Source: Chitinophaga costaii (GTDB lineage Bacteria > Bacteroidota > Bacteroidia > Chitinophagales > Chitinophagaceae). From it: a stretch of DNA of 64,000 nucleotides. The DNA lies in assembly GCF_900094705.1 (NCBI RefSeq), contig NZ_FMAR01000011.1:100039-164038 (forward strand), read 5' to 3'. The position numbers and the translations under genes are program-made. This document shows positions 8,837 through 20,422 of this stretch, piece by piece; positions within the stretch are counted from its first letter, which is position 1; each line of letters starts with the position of its first letter. Under the pieces are notes generated by a model, which saw only the letters and a list, made by a program, of their open reading frames with translations, was not told where the DNA came from and searched no databases.

Positions 8837-10054
8837 ATGGAGCAGCGGCAAAAACCGGTTGTGAGTGCGGGCTTTACTTATTCTCCATTGGAAGAGATGT
8901 TAGACATCCCTCAGAAAAATACCCGTCTTCATATTGGTATTCCCAAGGAAACTTCATTCCAGGAAAACCGTATTGCGCTTACGCCTGACGCTGTAAGCAT
9001 CCTGACACACAACGGGCATAATATCGTGGTAGAACACGGTGCCGGCGACGGGTCTCACTTCTTCGACACCGACTACGCAGAAGCCGGCGCAGAAATACAT
9101 TACGACAAGGCATCGGTGTTTAAAGCAGATATCATCCTCAAATCGGCCCCGCTGAATGACACGGAGATAGACCTGCTGCGGCCTCACCAGATTGTGATCT
9201 CCCCTATACACCTGGCGGCCCTGCAGGCCGAGCAAATGCAGCGGATGATGGATAAACGCATTACCCTGCTCTCTTTCGAAAACCTGAAAGACGATGCTGG
9301 TACTTACCCCATCGTACGCGCGATGAGCGAGATCGCTGGCGGAGCTGTGATGCTGCTGGCCGGCCAATACCTTAGCAACGCACACCACGGCAAAGGCATT
9401 TTGCTAGGTGGTGTTACCGGCATTCCCCCTACCAAAGTGGTGATCATCGGCGCTGGCATAGTGGGCGAATTTGCAGCCCGTACAGCCCTGGCCCTGGGAT
9501 CTTCCGTGAAAGTTTTTGATAATAATATTTACAAACTGAAACGCCTGCAAAACAATATCGGCGTGCGGGTATTCACCTCCGTGGTGCATCCCAAGGTGCT
9601 GGCCGAACAGCTGCGCAATGCGGATGTAGCCGTGGGCGCGCTTTCTTCCAGCAACGGCCGTACGCCGGTAGTGGTGTCAGAAACCATGGTGAGCAACATG
9701 AAGGCAGGCGCCGTGATCGTGGACGTGAGCATAGACCGGGGCGGCTGCTTTGAAACTTCCCACATCACCAGCCACGAAAATCCCATCTTCAAAAAATACG
9801 ACGTAGTGCATTACTGCGTGCCCAATATCGCCTCCGGTTTTGCCCGCACCGCCTCGGAAGCCATCAGCAACGTGCTCATGCCCCTGCTCATAGAAGCCGC
9901 AGACGACGGCGGTTTCGAGAACCTGGTATGGATAAAACGCGGCGTGCGCAATGGCATTTACCTCTACAAAGGCGCGCTCACCAATTATCATCTCAGCGAG
10001 CGCTTTAAATTGAAGTATACGGACCTGGAGCTGCTGCTGGCGGTGAAAAGGTAG
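8837..10054 (+). CDS. ald: Alanine dehydrogenase
   Basis: A 405-aa NAD-dependent enzyme of the alanine dehydrogenase / transhydrogenase-alpha family (L-alanine to pyruvate and ammonia). The N-terminal IGIPKETSFQENRIALTP block, the Lys in ADIILKSAP, the His in ISPIHLAALQ, and the Rossmann motif GAGIVG are conserved. The ATG at 8837 is preferred to the TTG at 8825: it is only four codons downstream and is the canonical codon. The first 35 residues before the catalytic domain form an extension seen in the Bacteroidota version. Family is firm; a dehydrogenase acting on a related amino acid cannot be excluded. Confidence 0.88.
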   Translation: MEQRQKPVVSAGFTYSPLEEMLDIPQKNTRLHIGIPKETSFQENRIALTPDAVSILTHNGHNIVVEHGAGDGSHFFDTDYAEAGAEIHYDKASVFKADIILKSAPLNDTEIDLLRPHQIVISPIHLAALQAEQMQRMMDKRITLLSFENLKDDAGTYPIVRAMSEIAGGAVMLLAGQYLSNAHHGKGILLGGVTGIPPTKVVIIGAGIVGEFAARTALALGSSVKVFDNNIYKLKRLQNNIGVRVFTSVVHPKVLAEQLRNADVAVGALSSSNGRTPVVVSETMVSNMKAGAVIVDVSIDRGGCFETSHITSHENPIFKKYDVVHYCVPNIASGFARTASEAISNVLMPLLIEAADDGGFENLVWIKRGVRNGIYLYKGALTNYHLSERFKLKYTDLELLLAVKR

Positions 10055-10377
10055 TATGTAGTAAGTATTACTTAACACATGTGATGACTCCATACACCCA
10101 AAAGCGAAGGCCGGAAACATAGCGCTTATTACAGTTCCAGCTTACTCATCCACTTTCCTACTCCTGCTGCCAGCAGCGTCAGTGCGCGCAGATTCGCGTT
10201 ACGCCGAGGTTCTATAACAAAATATAAAAGACACAGTGTCAATTCCGCATTTGTAAATGATAAAAAACGGTTAACTAGTGGATTTGAAATAAATTCTAAC
10301 CAGGTTAATTTCTTATTTTACAATAGCTTTAAATAATAAAGCACGGCAATTTGTGCAGCTGGTCAAACCAAATTTTT
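10055..10377. other. 323-base intergenic region, no gene seen
   Basis: AT-rich towards its right half. No ORF with recognisable features, tRNA or strong hairpin was found, and there is no perfect TAnnTTTG box on the plus strand. It probably holds the unidentified promoter of the small gene at 10378. Confidence 0.5.
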
Positions 10378-10716
10378 ATGAAAAAGCATGCCCATGTGAA
10401 TCCGGTTTTTTATGGCCTCCAATCTTCGCGTAAAGAATCATTTACCGGAACCATAAATGCGCTCAAAAAAAAGATGAACCTTGACGATATGGACCTGGCA
10501 GATGAAACAATCTGTAAAGCGCTCAATATTGATATGGAACAGTTCGCTACTTATTGGGAAGCGGATGAGGCACCTAAAGCGATATTTGATGCCCTTAAAA
10601 CTGCCTATCCAACCTTTTTGAAAGGTGTTGAAGTTACCAAGATTTCATTTGAAGAATTCCAGGAAGACCCTTTGGAGGTAGAAAGAAAACAAGCTGCTCA
10701 GGATCAAAATGAATAG
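10378..10716 (+). CDS. Hypothetical protein, 112 aa
   Basis: Not recognised. ATG at 10378 (MKKHAHVNP) is preferred to the TTG at 10351, which would add nine residues. The product is acidic, with no signal peptide or membrane segment. It looks helical, with a central stretch (about residues 25-75) rich in D, E, L and A and a charged C-terminal tail ending in DQNE. It stands alone between 323 and 177 bases of non-coding DNA and has lower GC than its neighbours, which suggests an independently expressed or recently acquired gene. Codon usage looks like real coding sequence. Confidence 0.55.
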   Translation: MKKHAHVNPVFYGLQSSRKESFTGTINALKKKMNLDDMDLADETICKALNIDMEQFATYWEADEAPKAIFDALKTAYPTFLKGVEVTKISFEEFQEDPLEVERKQAAQDQNE

Positions 10717-10893
10717 CGCTATTTGCGGCCTGCGGCTGAAATACTGACTTTTCCTTGGATAGAATAAGCAATGTGCCTGGGGCATCGAAACGCCAGACTT
10801 CTTGCAGCTATAGCAACATAGCCAGCTCGTTCCCCTGCAGGAAGCCGGAACCAGCTGACCACCTGGAATACGCAATACCGACTACTTATATCA

Positions 10894-11694
10894 CTACACC
10901 TGCAGGTTAAATCCAAAATAAATAGCCGCCAGGATCGCCGCACCTACGATGATGCGATAGTAGCCCCACATTTTAAACCCATATTTTTTCAGGGCGCCGA
11001 TAAAGAATTTAATGGCCAGCATGGCCACTACAAAAGCGATCACGTTACCAATGAGCAATAGTTTCAGGTTGTCATGATTGGCCATGATCAGCTCCCGGCC
11101 TTTCAGCAATTTATAACCGGTAGCCGCCGCCATGGTAGGTACGGCCAGAAAGAACGAAAATTCCGCCGCCTCGCTCCGGGTGAGCTTTTGCTGCATACCG
11201 CCCACGATGGTAGCGGCGCTGCGGCTTACCCCGGGAATCAATGCCAGGCATTGAAAGAAACCTATGCGCAGGGCCTGGAAGGGCGTGACTTTTTCCACGC
11301 TGTCGATCTTAGGATTCGTGAACATTTTATCTACGAACAATAAGAAAATACCTCCCAACAGCAGGGTAATACCCACGGTGAGCGGGCTTTCCATGAGGGC
11401 GTCGATCTTATCGGCGAAAAGATAACCGAAGATCAGCGCTGGCAGCACCGCGATGAAGAGTTTAAAATAAAAAGCAAAACGATTTTTGTCGAACACGAAG
11501 AACTTCTTCCAGTACAGCACTACCACGGCCAGGATGGCGCCCAGCTGGATGGCTACTTCATACAATTTTACAAATTCGTCTTTGTTGATGCCCAGCACCG
11601 AGCTGGCAATGATCATGTGACCGGTGGAGGAAATGGGCAGGTACTCCGTGAGCCCTTCCACGATAGCGAGTATAATGGCCTGTATCAGGTTCAT
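10894..11694 (-). CDS. uppP: Undecaprenyl-diphosphate phosphatase UppP (BacA)
   Basis: A 266-aa polytopic membrane enzyme that dephosphorylates undecaprenyl pyrophosphate to recycle the cell-wall lipid carrier. The two signature regions are present: EGLTEYLPISSTGHM near the N-terminus and PGVSRSAATI in the middle. The ATG at 11694 (MNLIQ) is the family start; an upstream in-frame Met would add 11 residues with no homology. It follows ftsX and the DUF3098 gene, an order I recall as conserved in Bacteroidota, but a terminator hairpin separates it from them. Confidence 0.95.
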   Translation of the reverse strand: MNLIQAIILAIVEGLTEYLPISSTGHMIIASSVLGINKDEFVKLYEVAIQLGAILAVVVLYWKKFFVFDKNRFAFYFKLFIAVLPALIFGYLFADKIDALMESPLTVGITLLLGGIFLLFVDKMFTNPKIDSVEKVTPFQALRIGFFQCLALIPGVSRSAATIVGGMQQKLTRSEAAEFSFFLAVPTMAAATGYKLLKGRELIMANHDNLKLLLIGNVIAFVVAMLAIKFFIGALKKYGFKMWGYYRIIVGAAILAAIYFGFNLQV

Positions 11695-11723
11695 AATAAA
11701 GATTTGGCAAAAAATAAGGACAT

Positions 11724-11754
11724 ACAAAAAGCGATGGATCCCATCGCTTTTTGT
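11724..11754 (-). terminator. Intrinsic terminator between the DUF3098 gene and uppP
   Basis: ACAAAAAGCGATGG (11724-11737) pairs perfectly with CCATCGCTTTTTGT (11741-11754) over a 3-base loop, 14 bp. It follows the end of the DUF3098 gene on the minus strand and lies 30-60 bases before the uppP start, so uppP needs readthrough or a promoter in the 29 bases between. Confidence 0.75.
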
Positions 11755-11781
11755 GAAAATTGCAATATCATCAACACCGGC

Positions 11782-12102
11782 TTAGGCGGTTTTTTCTTCC
11801 ACCGGTTTAAAATCTTTGGGTTTGCGCATGATGGCATATGCCTCGATGCCCAGGCCGATCAGGATCACGATCGGGGCCAAGGTAATACGGCGCCAGCTGT
11901 ACACCTCTTCCGGTTTAAAGCTGTTGGGATCATTGCTGCCACCACCGGTCATCAGCAGGAAGCCCACTACGATTACCACCAGGCCAACTAACATGATCTT
12001 GTAGCTTTCTTTGGAAAACAGGAAACGGTTATCTACTACCACTGCTGCTTTGTCGGCTTGCTTTTCTGCCGGCTTAGCCGACTGTCTAACTCCTTTAGCC
12101 AT
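11782..12102 (-). CDS. DUF3098 membrane protein
   Basis: A 106-aa protein with a charged, Lys/Ala-rich N-terminus (about 35 residues), two membrane helices (about residues 36-54 and 73-91) separated by a short GGSNDPNSF loop, and a Lys/Glu-rich C-terminal tail. The SFKPEEVYSWRRITLAP stretch between the helices is the recognisable part of DUF3098. ATG at 12102 (MAKGV) is preferred over an upstream in-frame start that would add 27 unrelated residues. It lies directly downstream of ftsX; a role in envelope or division is suggested only by that neighbourhood. Confidence 0.82.
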   Translation of the reverse strand: MAKGVRQSAKPAEKQADKAAVVVDNRFLFSKESYKIMLVGLVVIVVGFLLMTGGGSNDPNSFKPEEVYSWRRITLAPIVILIGLGIEAYAIMRKPKDFKPVEEKTA

Positions 12103-12220
12103 AATAATTTTTAAAATTGGAAAGCAATATACGATTAATGTTGAACTCCCAACACCAAAACCGCCCAAGCACGGCCCTGACACGCCGAATGCCCAGAAAA
12201 TAGGGTCCAGTACCGCAGCA

Positions 12221-13093
12221 TCAATACAGGTCGTCCAGCTTCAGGCGCAGGTACTTCATCACAGAACGGTGGGTACTGGTGAGGCAAATGCCCACACCCA
12301 ATACCAGCATGCCCAGGAATAATATGCCGATCATGAAATAATCGCTTAGCCCACCGAATTCCGGCAATAGCTGGTTGGTGCCATACAGCACGCCCACCAG
12401 GCCTATAATGGCCAGCAGGGCGCTAATGCCCCCATTGATGATACCGCGCAGGTCAAAGGGCTTGGCGATGAACCAACGGGTAGCGCCCACCATCTGCATG
12501 GTTTTGATGAGGAAGCGGTTGCTAAACATGGCCAGGCGAATGGTATTGTCTATAAGTACTATGACCACCAGGGCCAGCAGCACACACAAGGCCAGGATCA
12601 CCAGGCCTATCCGGCGTACATTTTCGTTCAATTTGTCTACCAGGGCGCGTTGGTAGGATACTTCCCTCACGGCAGCATTCCGGGTAAAGGTGTTTTCTAT
12701 TAACTTCAGGCTATCAGCATTCACATAATTAGACTTGGCCTTGATGTTGATGCTGGCGTAGAGTGGGTTATATCCTAGCAGGCTGGTAAAATCCTCTCCA
12801 AAATCTTTCTTAAAGCGCTGGGCCGCCATATCTTTGGACACATACTCAATGGAACGCACATAAGGCTTGGCCGCTATAGAATCTTTGAGCGCCTGGGCCT
12901 GGGCATCTTTCACATTATCCCGCAGGATCACCTGGATCTCTACGCTTTCCTTGAAATATACGCTCAGCTTATTGGCATGAATAACAATAAGCCCCAGCGT
13001 GCCAAGCAGGAAAAGCACCAGGGCTACCCCGATGATGGAGGATATGTAGGAAGGGCTGGATTTTTTCGATGAAGATTTCCCTGTTTGCGCCAT
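12221..13093 (-). CDS. ftsX: Cell-division protein FtsX
   Basis: A 290-aa inner-membrane protein, the permease-like partner of the ATPase FtsE, which activates septal peptidoglycan hydrolases. It has a basic Ser/Lys-rich cytoplasmic N-terminus, a first membrane helix at about 22-43, a periplasmic domain of about 120 residues with a KDMAAQRFKKDFGED motif, then three more helices in the FtsX fold. ATG at 13093 (MAQTG) is chosen over one ten codons upstream. ftsE is not adjacent. Divergent from leuS. Confidence 0.9.
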   Translation of the reverse strand: MAQTGKSSSKKSSPSYISSIIGVALVLFLLGTLGLIVIHANKLSVYFKESVEIQVILRDNVKDAQAQALKDSIAAKPYVRSIEYVSKDMAAQRFKKDFGEDFTSLLGYNPLYASINIKAKSNYVNADSLKLIENTFTRNAAVREVSYQRALVDKLNENVRRIGLVILALCVLLALVVIVLIDNTIRLAMFSNRFLIKTMQMVGATRWFIAKPFDLRGIINGGISALLAIIGLVGVLYGTNQLLPEFGGLSDYFMIGILFLGMLVLGVGICLTSTHRSVMKYLRLKLDDLY

Positions 13094-13130
13094 TAGTCCA
13101 CGGTTTATGGGCGAAAATAACAAATATGTT

Positions 13131-13138
13131 TAATTTTG
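13131..13138 (+). promoter_or_regulatory. -7 box in the leuS upstream region
   Basis: TAATTTTG, a perfect TAnnTTTG, 105 bases before the leuS ATG. The matching -33 element is not clear, so the leader length is provisional. Confidence 0.4.
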
Positions 13139-13242
13139 CCGTCCCAACAGATTTAAATAGTTAACAAATTCAATGCCGTTGGCAAACAATGCCTTATTAT
13201 TGTTTGCTTACCGCATCTGAAAAGACAGGATACAAGATTTTT

Positions 13243-16012
<2,770 letters not shown>

Positions 16013-16014
<2 letters not shown>

Positions 16015-16072
16015 TTATGAATTATGAATTATGAATTATGAATTATAAATTATAAATTATAAATAATTTTGA
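16013..16072 (+). repeat. Heptanucleotide tandem array, ATTATGA type (array 1)
   Basis: About four copies of ATTATGA followed by about three copies of the variant ATTATAA, starting within the leuS stop codon. It is the inverted counterpart of array 2 across the terminator at 16078-16124 and the same unit as array 3 at the window end. Confidence 0.9.
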
Positions 16073-16077
16073 GAGAA

Positions 16078-16126
16078 TAAAAAAAGTAGCGCCACTTTCC
16101 TTACGGAGTGGCGCTACTTTTTTTTA
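16078..16126. terminator. Bidirectional intrinsic terminator between leuS and the M28 peptidase gene
   Basis: AAAAAAGTAGCGCCACT pairs with AGTGGCGCTACTTTTTT across a loop of about 10 bases. The A-tract and T-tract allow termination of both convergent transcripts. Confidence 0.85.
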
Positions 16127-16188
16127 TATTATGAACCTCATTTTCAACCTGGGATTCTATATACATCTACTGATAACTAAAGACAAGC

Positions 16189-16265
16189 ATAATTCATAAT
16201 TCATAATTCATAATTCATAATTAATAATTCATAATTCATAATTCATAATTCATAATTCATAATTA
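16189..16265 (-). repeat. Heptanucleotide tandem array, CATAATT type (array 2)
   Basis: About ten copies of CATAATT with one shortened unit near 16222, running up to the stop codon of the M28 peptidase gene. It is the reverse complement of array 1, so the two could pair in single-stranded form and enclose the terminator. Confidence 0.9.
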
Positions 16266-17570
16266 ATTCACTTTTGTTTTATCGATCCGGGTCGGCGTAT
16301 CCTTGCCGCTTACAATTCCAGTGGCGCTGAGGGCGATGGCTTTGATGGTGTTGGTGATGTTGGTGATGTCCAGGCTTTTTACTTCGTCGCTTACGCTGTG
16401 GTATAATTTGTCGGAATCAATTTGGTCGGTGGAAATGGTGTGGGCGGGTACACCTAAACGGGCCAGGGTGGCGTTGTCAGAGCGGTAAAATAAGTTTTGC
16501 TCCGGATAGGGGTCCGGATAGAATTTGAAGACGGAGCCTTCCAGGTTTTTTTGCAGGATGGTGCCGAAATCACTGCGTTCATAGCCGGTGATAAAAGCAC
16601 TGTTTACCCCAAATTTAGCTTCCTTGCCGATCATCTCTATGTTGAACATCGCTACAACGCTGTCTGCATTTAATTGGCGGGAAAAATAATGAGAACCGTA
16701 GCCGCCAATTTCCTCTGCGGTGAATGCTACGAAAACAAGCGTGCGCTCGTTGTTGTGCAAGTCATGAAAATGTTTGGCCAGTGCGATTACCGCGGTGGTG
16801 CCGGAAGCGTCATCGTCGGCGCCGTTAGCAATGCTGTCTTTCGCTTCATTGGCCGGGAGAATGCCCAGGTGGTCATAATGACCGGAGAACACCACGTATT
16901 CGCCCTTTTTGCTTTTGCCGGGCAGTATGCCCACTACATTATTCAGCGGCGACTGTTCAATATTTTGTTCCACCAGCAAGTTCCAATTATTAATGATGCT
17001 GTCTGCCGGACGTTTCAGCACAAACACCACGCTCTTGCTGCTGTCTAGCGTTTCACGGGCGCTGTTGTTAAAATAGCCGCGCAGTTGTTCAAAGGCAGTG
17101 GCATGTTTGGCATCTATCCAAACCAGCGTGTTGCGGGTAGCCTGCATGTTTTTGCGGATGGCATCAAAGAACACGTCGTCGGGACCAATTTGCTCAATGG
17201 CAACGCGGCTATCCGCAGCCGTCCAGCCAATGTGGGAGGCGGCGCTGCGCAGCAGTACATTGTTTGCGGTGGCCGGGCTACCGTTTACCTGCAGTGATAT
17301 GCTGGAAGGCTCCAATTTGTAAATGGCAAATTCCTGCCGGTAGCTTTTAGTGCCGGGAAGTGGCTGAAGACCGGCCTTTGCAAATTCCCTTTCAATAAAG
17401 GCCGATGCCCGCTGAATGTCTGGCGTAAAGGTTTTACGGCCCCGCATCTCGTCCGATGCCAGCGTGCTAACAATCCGTTTTACTTCGCTTTCTTTAATAT
17501 CTTGCTGGGCATAAAGGGCGCAGGCGCTTTGTAATACCAGTAAGCCCGTGAATAAAATTTGGGTACGCAT
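16263..17570 (-). CDS. Secreted M28-family zinc peptidase
   Basis: A 435-aa exported aminopeptidase-like enzyme. A Sec signal peptide covers about residues 1-21 (ending CALYAQ). The catalytic core holds the co-catalytic zinc ligands: H231 in FSGHYDHLG, the bridging Asp in NGADDDASGT, the Glu pair in AFTAEEIGGYGS, an acidic residue in FNIEMIGKE and a His in VPAHTIST. The N-terminal region before this (about 25-200) is PA-insert-like. The enzyme probably cleaves peptides in the periplasm. Monocistronic: divergent from ruvB and convergent with leuS. Confidence 0.9.
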   Translation of the reverse strand: MRTQILFTGLLVLQSACALYAQQDIKESEVKRIVSTLASDEMRGRKTFTPDIQRASAFIEREFAKAGLQPLPGTKSYRQEFAIYKLEPSSISLQVNGSPATANNVLLRSAASHIGWTAADSRVAIEQIGPDDVFFDAIRKNMQATRNTLVWIDAKHATAFEQLRGYFNNSARETLDSSKSVVFVLKRPADSIINNWNLLVEQNIEQSPLNNVVGILPGKSKKGEYVVFSGHYDHLGILPANEAKDSIANGADDDASGTTAVIALAKHFHDLHNNERTLVFVAFTAEEIGGYGSHYFSRQLNADSVVAMFNIEMIGKEAKFGVNSAFITGYERSDFGTILQKNLEGSVFKFYPDPYPEQNLFYRSDNATLARLGVPAHTISTDQIDSDKLYHSVSDEVKSLDITNITNTIKAIALSATGIVSGKDTPTRIDKTKVN

Positions 17571-17613
17571 AGTGGGTGGCTAGGTTTAGTCACGTAAAAT
17601 AAAGCATTCTTGC

Positions 17614-17621
17614 TATTTTTG
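17614..17621 (+). promoter_or_regulatory. -7 box upstream of ruvB
   Basis: TATTTTTG fits TAnnTTTG and lies 52 bases before the ruvB ATG in the divergent ruvB / peptidase region. No clear -33 element. Confidence 0.4.
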
Positions 17622-17672
17622 CCTTGGGTTAATTGTTAATCGGGGAATACCCCTTAACGAAAGGATTAACAC

Positions 17673-18707
17673 ATGCATATGTCCAATCCGCAATTACGGC
17701 CAGACGAACAACGGCTCAGCGCCGCCGAAAAGGAATTTGAAAACACCATCCGGCCCCGGGAGATCGTTGATTTCTCCGGGCAGGAACAGATTATAGAAAA
17801 CCTCAAAATATTTATCAAAGCAGCCAAAATGCGGGGTGAAGCCCTGGACCATGTATTGTTTCACGGCCCTCCCGGCCTGGGAAAAACTACCCTGTCGCGC
17901 ATTGTGGCCAATGAACTGGGCGTAAATATCAAGGAAACTTCCGGCCCGGTGATCGAAAAACCCGGCGAACTGGCTGGCCTGCTCACCAACCTGGGCGAAC
18001 ACGACGTGCTTTTTATCGACGAAATACACCGCCTCAGCACCGTAGTGGAGGAATATCTTTATTCCGCCATGGAAGATTTCCGCATCGACATCATGATCGA
18101 TAGCGGCCCAAATGCCCGTTCTATACAGATCAATTTACAGCCCTTTACACTCATTGGTGCTACCACGCGTTCGGGCCTGCTCACGGCCCCACTCCTGAGC
18201 CGCTTTGGTATTAAATCACGCCTGGAATACTATTCTGCGGAATTATTGCAGAAAATCATCTGGCGCGCCGCCGAAATCCTGGGCACCAAAATCACCTCCG
18301 ACGCTGCCATGGAAATAGCCCGTCGCAGCCGTGGCACCCCCCGTATTGCCAATGGCCTGCTTCGCCGCGTACGCGATTTTGCACAGGTGATGGGCAACGG
18401 TGTAATAGACCTCGCCATTGCCCAATACAGCCTGCGTGCACTTAACGTAGATGAATATGGCCTCGATGAAATGGATAATCGTATCCTCAACGTGATTATC
18501 GAAAACTTTAAAGGCGGCCCGGTGGGCATTACCACCATTGCTACGGCAGTGGGCGAAGAAGCGGGTACGCTGGAAGAAGTATATGAGCCGTTCTTAATTC
18601 AGGAAGGTTTCATTAAGCGTACACCCCGTGGACGAGAAGTAACGGAAAAGGCATATGTGCATTTGGGAAAAACGCCGCATACCAAGGGGGGAGGGTTGTT
18701 GTTTTAA
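17673..18707 (+). CDS. ruvB: Holliday-junction branch-migration helicase RuvB
   Basis: A 344-aa AAA+ motor that drives branch migration with RuvA and RuvC. Walker A GPPGLGKT is at 65-72 and Walker B DEIH at 116-119. Sensor 1 ([10 protein letters not shown]) and the arginine-finger region (LLSRFGI) follow, and the C-terminal winged helix carries the family block [15 protein letters not shown] codons at 17673 and 17679 are both possible and differ by two residues. ruvC lies 2.7 kb away on the same strand, not in the same operon; ruvA is not in the window. Confidence 0.97.
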   Translation: MHMSNPQLRPDEQRLSAAEKEFENTIRPREIVDFSGQEQIIENLKIFIKAAKMRGEALDHVLFHGPPGLGKTTLSRIVANELGVNIKETSGPVIEKPGELAGLLTNLGEHDVLFIDEIHRLSTVVEEYLYSAMEDFRIDIMIDSGPNARSIQINLQPFTLIGATTRSGLLTAPLLSRFGIKSRLEYYSAELLQKIIWRAAEILGTKITSDAAMEIARRSRGTPRIANGLLRRVRDFAQVMGNGVIDLAIAQYSLRALNVDEYGLDEMDNRILNVIIENFKGGPVGITTIATAVGEEAGTLEEVYEPFLIQEGFIKRTPRGREVTEKAYVHLGKTPHTKGGGLLF

Positions 18708-18770
18708 TGTTATTTAAATTGCCTCATCATTTATAAATCAGGTAGCATTCCTACCAGCATAGCATGCTTA

Positions 18771-18809
18771 AAAAAAGCGCCGCAATCTTTAGGAATGCGG
18801 CGCTTTTAC
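18771..18809. terminator. Bidirectional intrinsic terminator after ruvB
   Basis: AAAAGCGCCGCA (18773-18784) pairs with TGCGGCGCTTTT (18796-18807), 12 bp with an 11-base loop, between the convergent ends of ruvB and the response-regulator gene. Confidence 0.85.
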
Positions 18810-18828
18810 AGAATATCCTTGCCTATAA

Positions 18829-19530
18829 CTATTCTTGTACTACCAGCCGGAAACCATTTCCATGGATGTTCACGATCTCAATATGTGTATCATCCTTCAA
18901 ATACTTGCGCAGTTTTGCAATGTACACATCCATGCTGCGGCCATTGAAATACGTGTCGCTACCCCATATCTTTTTAAGGGCCAGTTCCCGCGGTAACAGG
19001 TCGTTTTTATGTTCGCAAAGCATGCGCAGCAACTCGTTTTCTTTGGGAGAGAGGGTTTGCGTTTGTCCGTCGTGTTCCAGACTGCGGAGTCGGGAATTAA
19101 AGTGGTAGCGCCCCACCTGAAACTCGTGCAAGTCTTCTTCCTTATTAGAAAGCTCCTGGTTGCGTTTCAGGATGGCCTTGATCTTTAGCAACAGTAATTC
19201 GCTGTCGAAAGGCTTGGAAATATAATCGTCGGCTCCCAGTTTATATCCCTGGATAATGTCTTCCTTCATGGTTTTGGCAGACAGGAAAAACAGGGGAATA
19301 TCGGGATCTACATCGCGAATTTCTTCGGCCAGTTTAAAACCGTCCATGTTGGGCATCATGATGTCCAGCAGGCAGATATCGAACTTTTCCCGGCGGAAGG
19401 CGGCCAGCGCCAGTATGCCGTCGCGGCTCAGTTCTACATCGTAGTCGTTCAGTTCCAGGTAATTCTTTAGTACCATACCCAGGTTGGTGTCGTCCTCGGC
19501 GAGTAATATTTTAGGCTTACGTTCTTCCAT
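18829..19530 (-). CDS. OmpR/PhoB-type response regulator (RprY-like), no adjacent kinase
   Basis: A 233-aa DNA-binding regulator. The receiver domain has the acidic pair E12-D13, the phosphoacceptor D56 in DICLLDIMMP, and the conserved Lys in YISKPFDS. The C-terminal winged-helix domain ends in GNGFRLVV. ATG at 19530 (MEERKPK) is preferred to one three codons upstream. No histidine kinase is adjacent. It is a close paralogue in style of the regulator at 22272 (shared FDICLLD and GADDYI blocks). A TATATTTG -7 box occurs 19 bases before the start. Confidence 0.92.
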   Translation of the reverse strand: MEERKPKILLAEDDTNLGMVLKNYLELNDYDVELSRDGILALAAFRREKFDICLLDIMMPNMDGFKLAEEIRDVDPDIPLFFLSAKTMKEDIIQGYKLGADDYISKPFDSELLLLKIKAILKRNQELSNKEEDLHEFQVGRYHFNSRLRSLEHDGQTQTLSPKENELLRMLCEHKNDLLPRELALKKIWGSDTYFNGRSMDVYIAKLRKYLKDDTHIEIVNIHGNGFRLVVQE

Positions 19531-19548
19531 GTGCTGCAATTATACTGA

Positions 19549-19556
19549 CAAATATA
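19549..19556 (-). promoter_or_regulatory. -7 box upstream of the response regulator at 18829
   Basis: Reads TATATTTG on the minus strand, 18 bases before the ATG. No clear -33 TTG. Confidence 0.4.
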
Positions 19557-19623
19557 CTTTTTATCTGAAACCGGCGCGCGCAGGTGGCGTGCCCGGCAGT
19601 GTATGTTTTGTTAAAGTTTGGGA

Positions 19624-20412
19624 CTAGCGCTTGTCGATGAGGGAAGTAAAGGCATAACGCAGGTTCTTGTATTCTATCATATCCACTTTAATACTGCCCA
19701 CAGAAATAGGGCTATCTATGCGCAGAGGTACTTTATTGGCATCGTCGCTCACCCATACCGTCATCTGTTCTCCACCGGTGAAGGCTGTACCTTTCAGTAG
19801 CAAGGGTTTGAACTTAATAGCCCGGAACTTTCCAAAGCGGGTGTCTACTTCCTCCTTGCCCAGATAACGGATATAAATTTCATATACCTGGTCATCGAGA
19901 TACATATTGAAGGTGATCTTATCGTTTACTTTGTATTTGTTGAAATCAATATTGCGGGCGTAATACACGGCACTGATTACATCCTGCACACAGTGTGGCG
20001 TAGTAATCTTTTTTTTGGTGCTGGTGGCAGTGTTGGCTTCATGATCAAAGGATACATCATGGTTTATCTTATATCCGCCTTCATTCACATTGCGTAAAAA
20101 CTTATAGGGCTGTAGCGTAGCGGTGTCGATAAAAGATTCGTAGGTATCCCTCACTTTAAAAATCCAGTCGTAGGAGCGGTAGGTTTTGCCAAAGGCTGTA
20201 ATGTGGTATACGTCCCGGCCATCAAGTTTTTCACTGGCTACTACGAGGGTAGCTTCGCCGGCGCCTACATAAATTTTACCGAGGTTGTAATATACTTTAA
20301 GGGTAATAGCTTCGCCGGCGCGGTAGCTGGTGTTGCGCAAACCGCAAAAATCCTGCGCCCGCACCGCGCTAAATAAGAGTATACTGAGAAGTACTAGTAA
20401 ACAACGCTTCAT
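19624..20412 (-). CDS. DUF3108 domain protein, exported
   Basis: A 262-aa protein with a Sec signal peptide (MKRCLLVLLSILLFSAVRAQ), then a beta-rich DUF3108 domain with the recognisable blocks YRAGEAITLKVYYNLG near the N-terminus and GKFRAIKFKPLLLKG in the C-terminal half. The family is periplasmic or outer-membrane associated and has no established function. The start at 20412 is set by the signal peptide; the open frame extends 49 codons further but overlaps the gene upstream. It begins 10 bases after the flippase-like gene and is very likely cotranscribed with it. Confidence 0.85.
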   Translation of the reverse strand: MKRCLLVLLSILLFSAVRAQDFCGLRNTSYRAGEAITLKVYYNLGKIYVGAGEATLVVASEKLDGRDVYHITAFGKTYRSYDWIFKVRDTYESFIDTATLQPYKFLRNVNEGGYKINHDVSFDHEANTATSTKKKITTPHCVQDVISAVYYARNIDFNKYKVNDKITFNMYLDDQVYEIYIRYLGKEEVDTRFGKFRAIKFKPLLLKGTAFTGGEQMTVWVSDDANKVPLRIDSPISVGSIKVDMIEYKNLRYAFTSLIDKR

Positions 20413-20422
20413 TTGACGGTGG

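Noticed and set aside
10351..10377. TTG start for the 112-aa hypothetical gene
   Set aside because: An ATG nine codons downstream gives a more normal start; there is no homology to support the extension.
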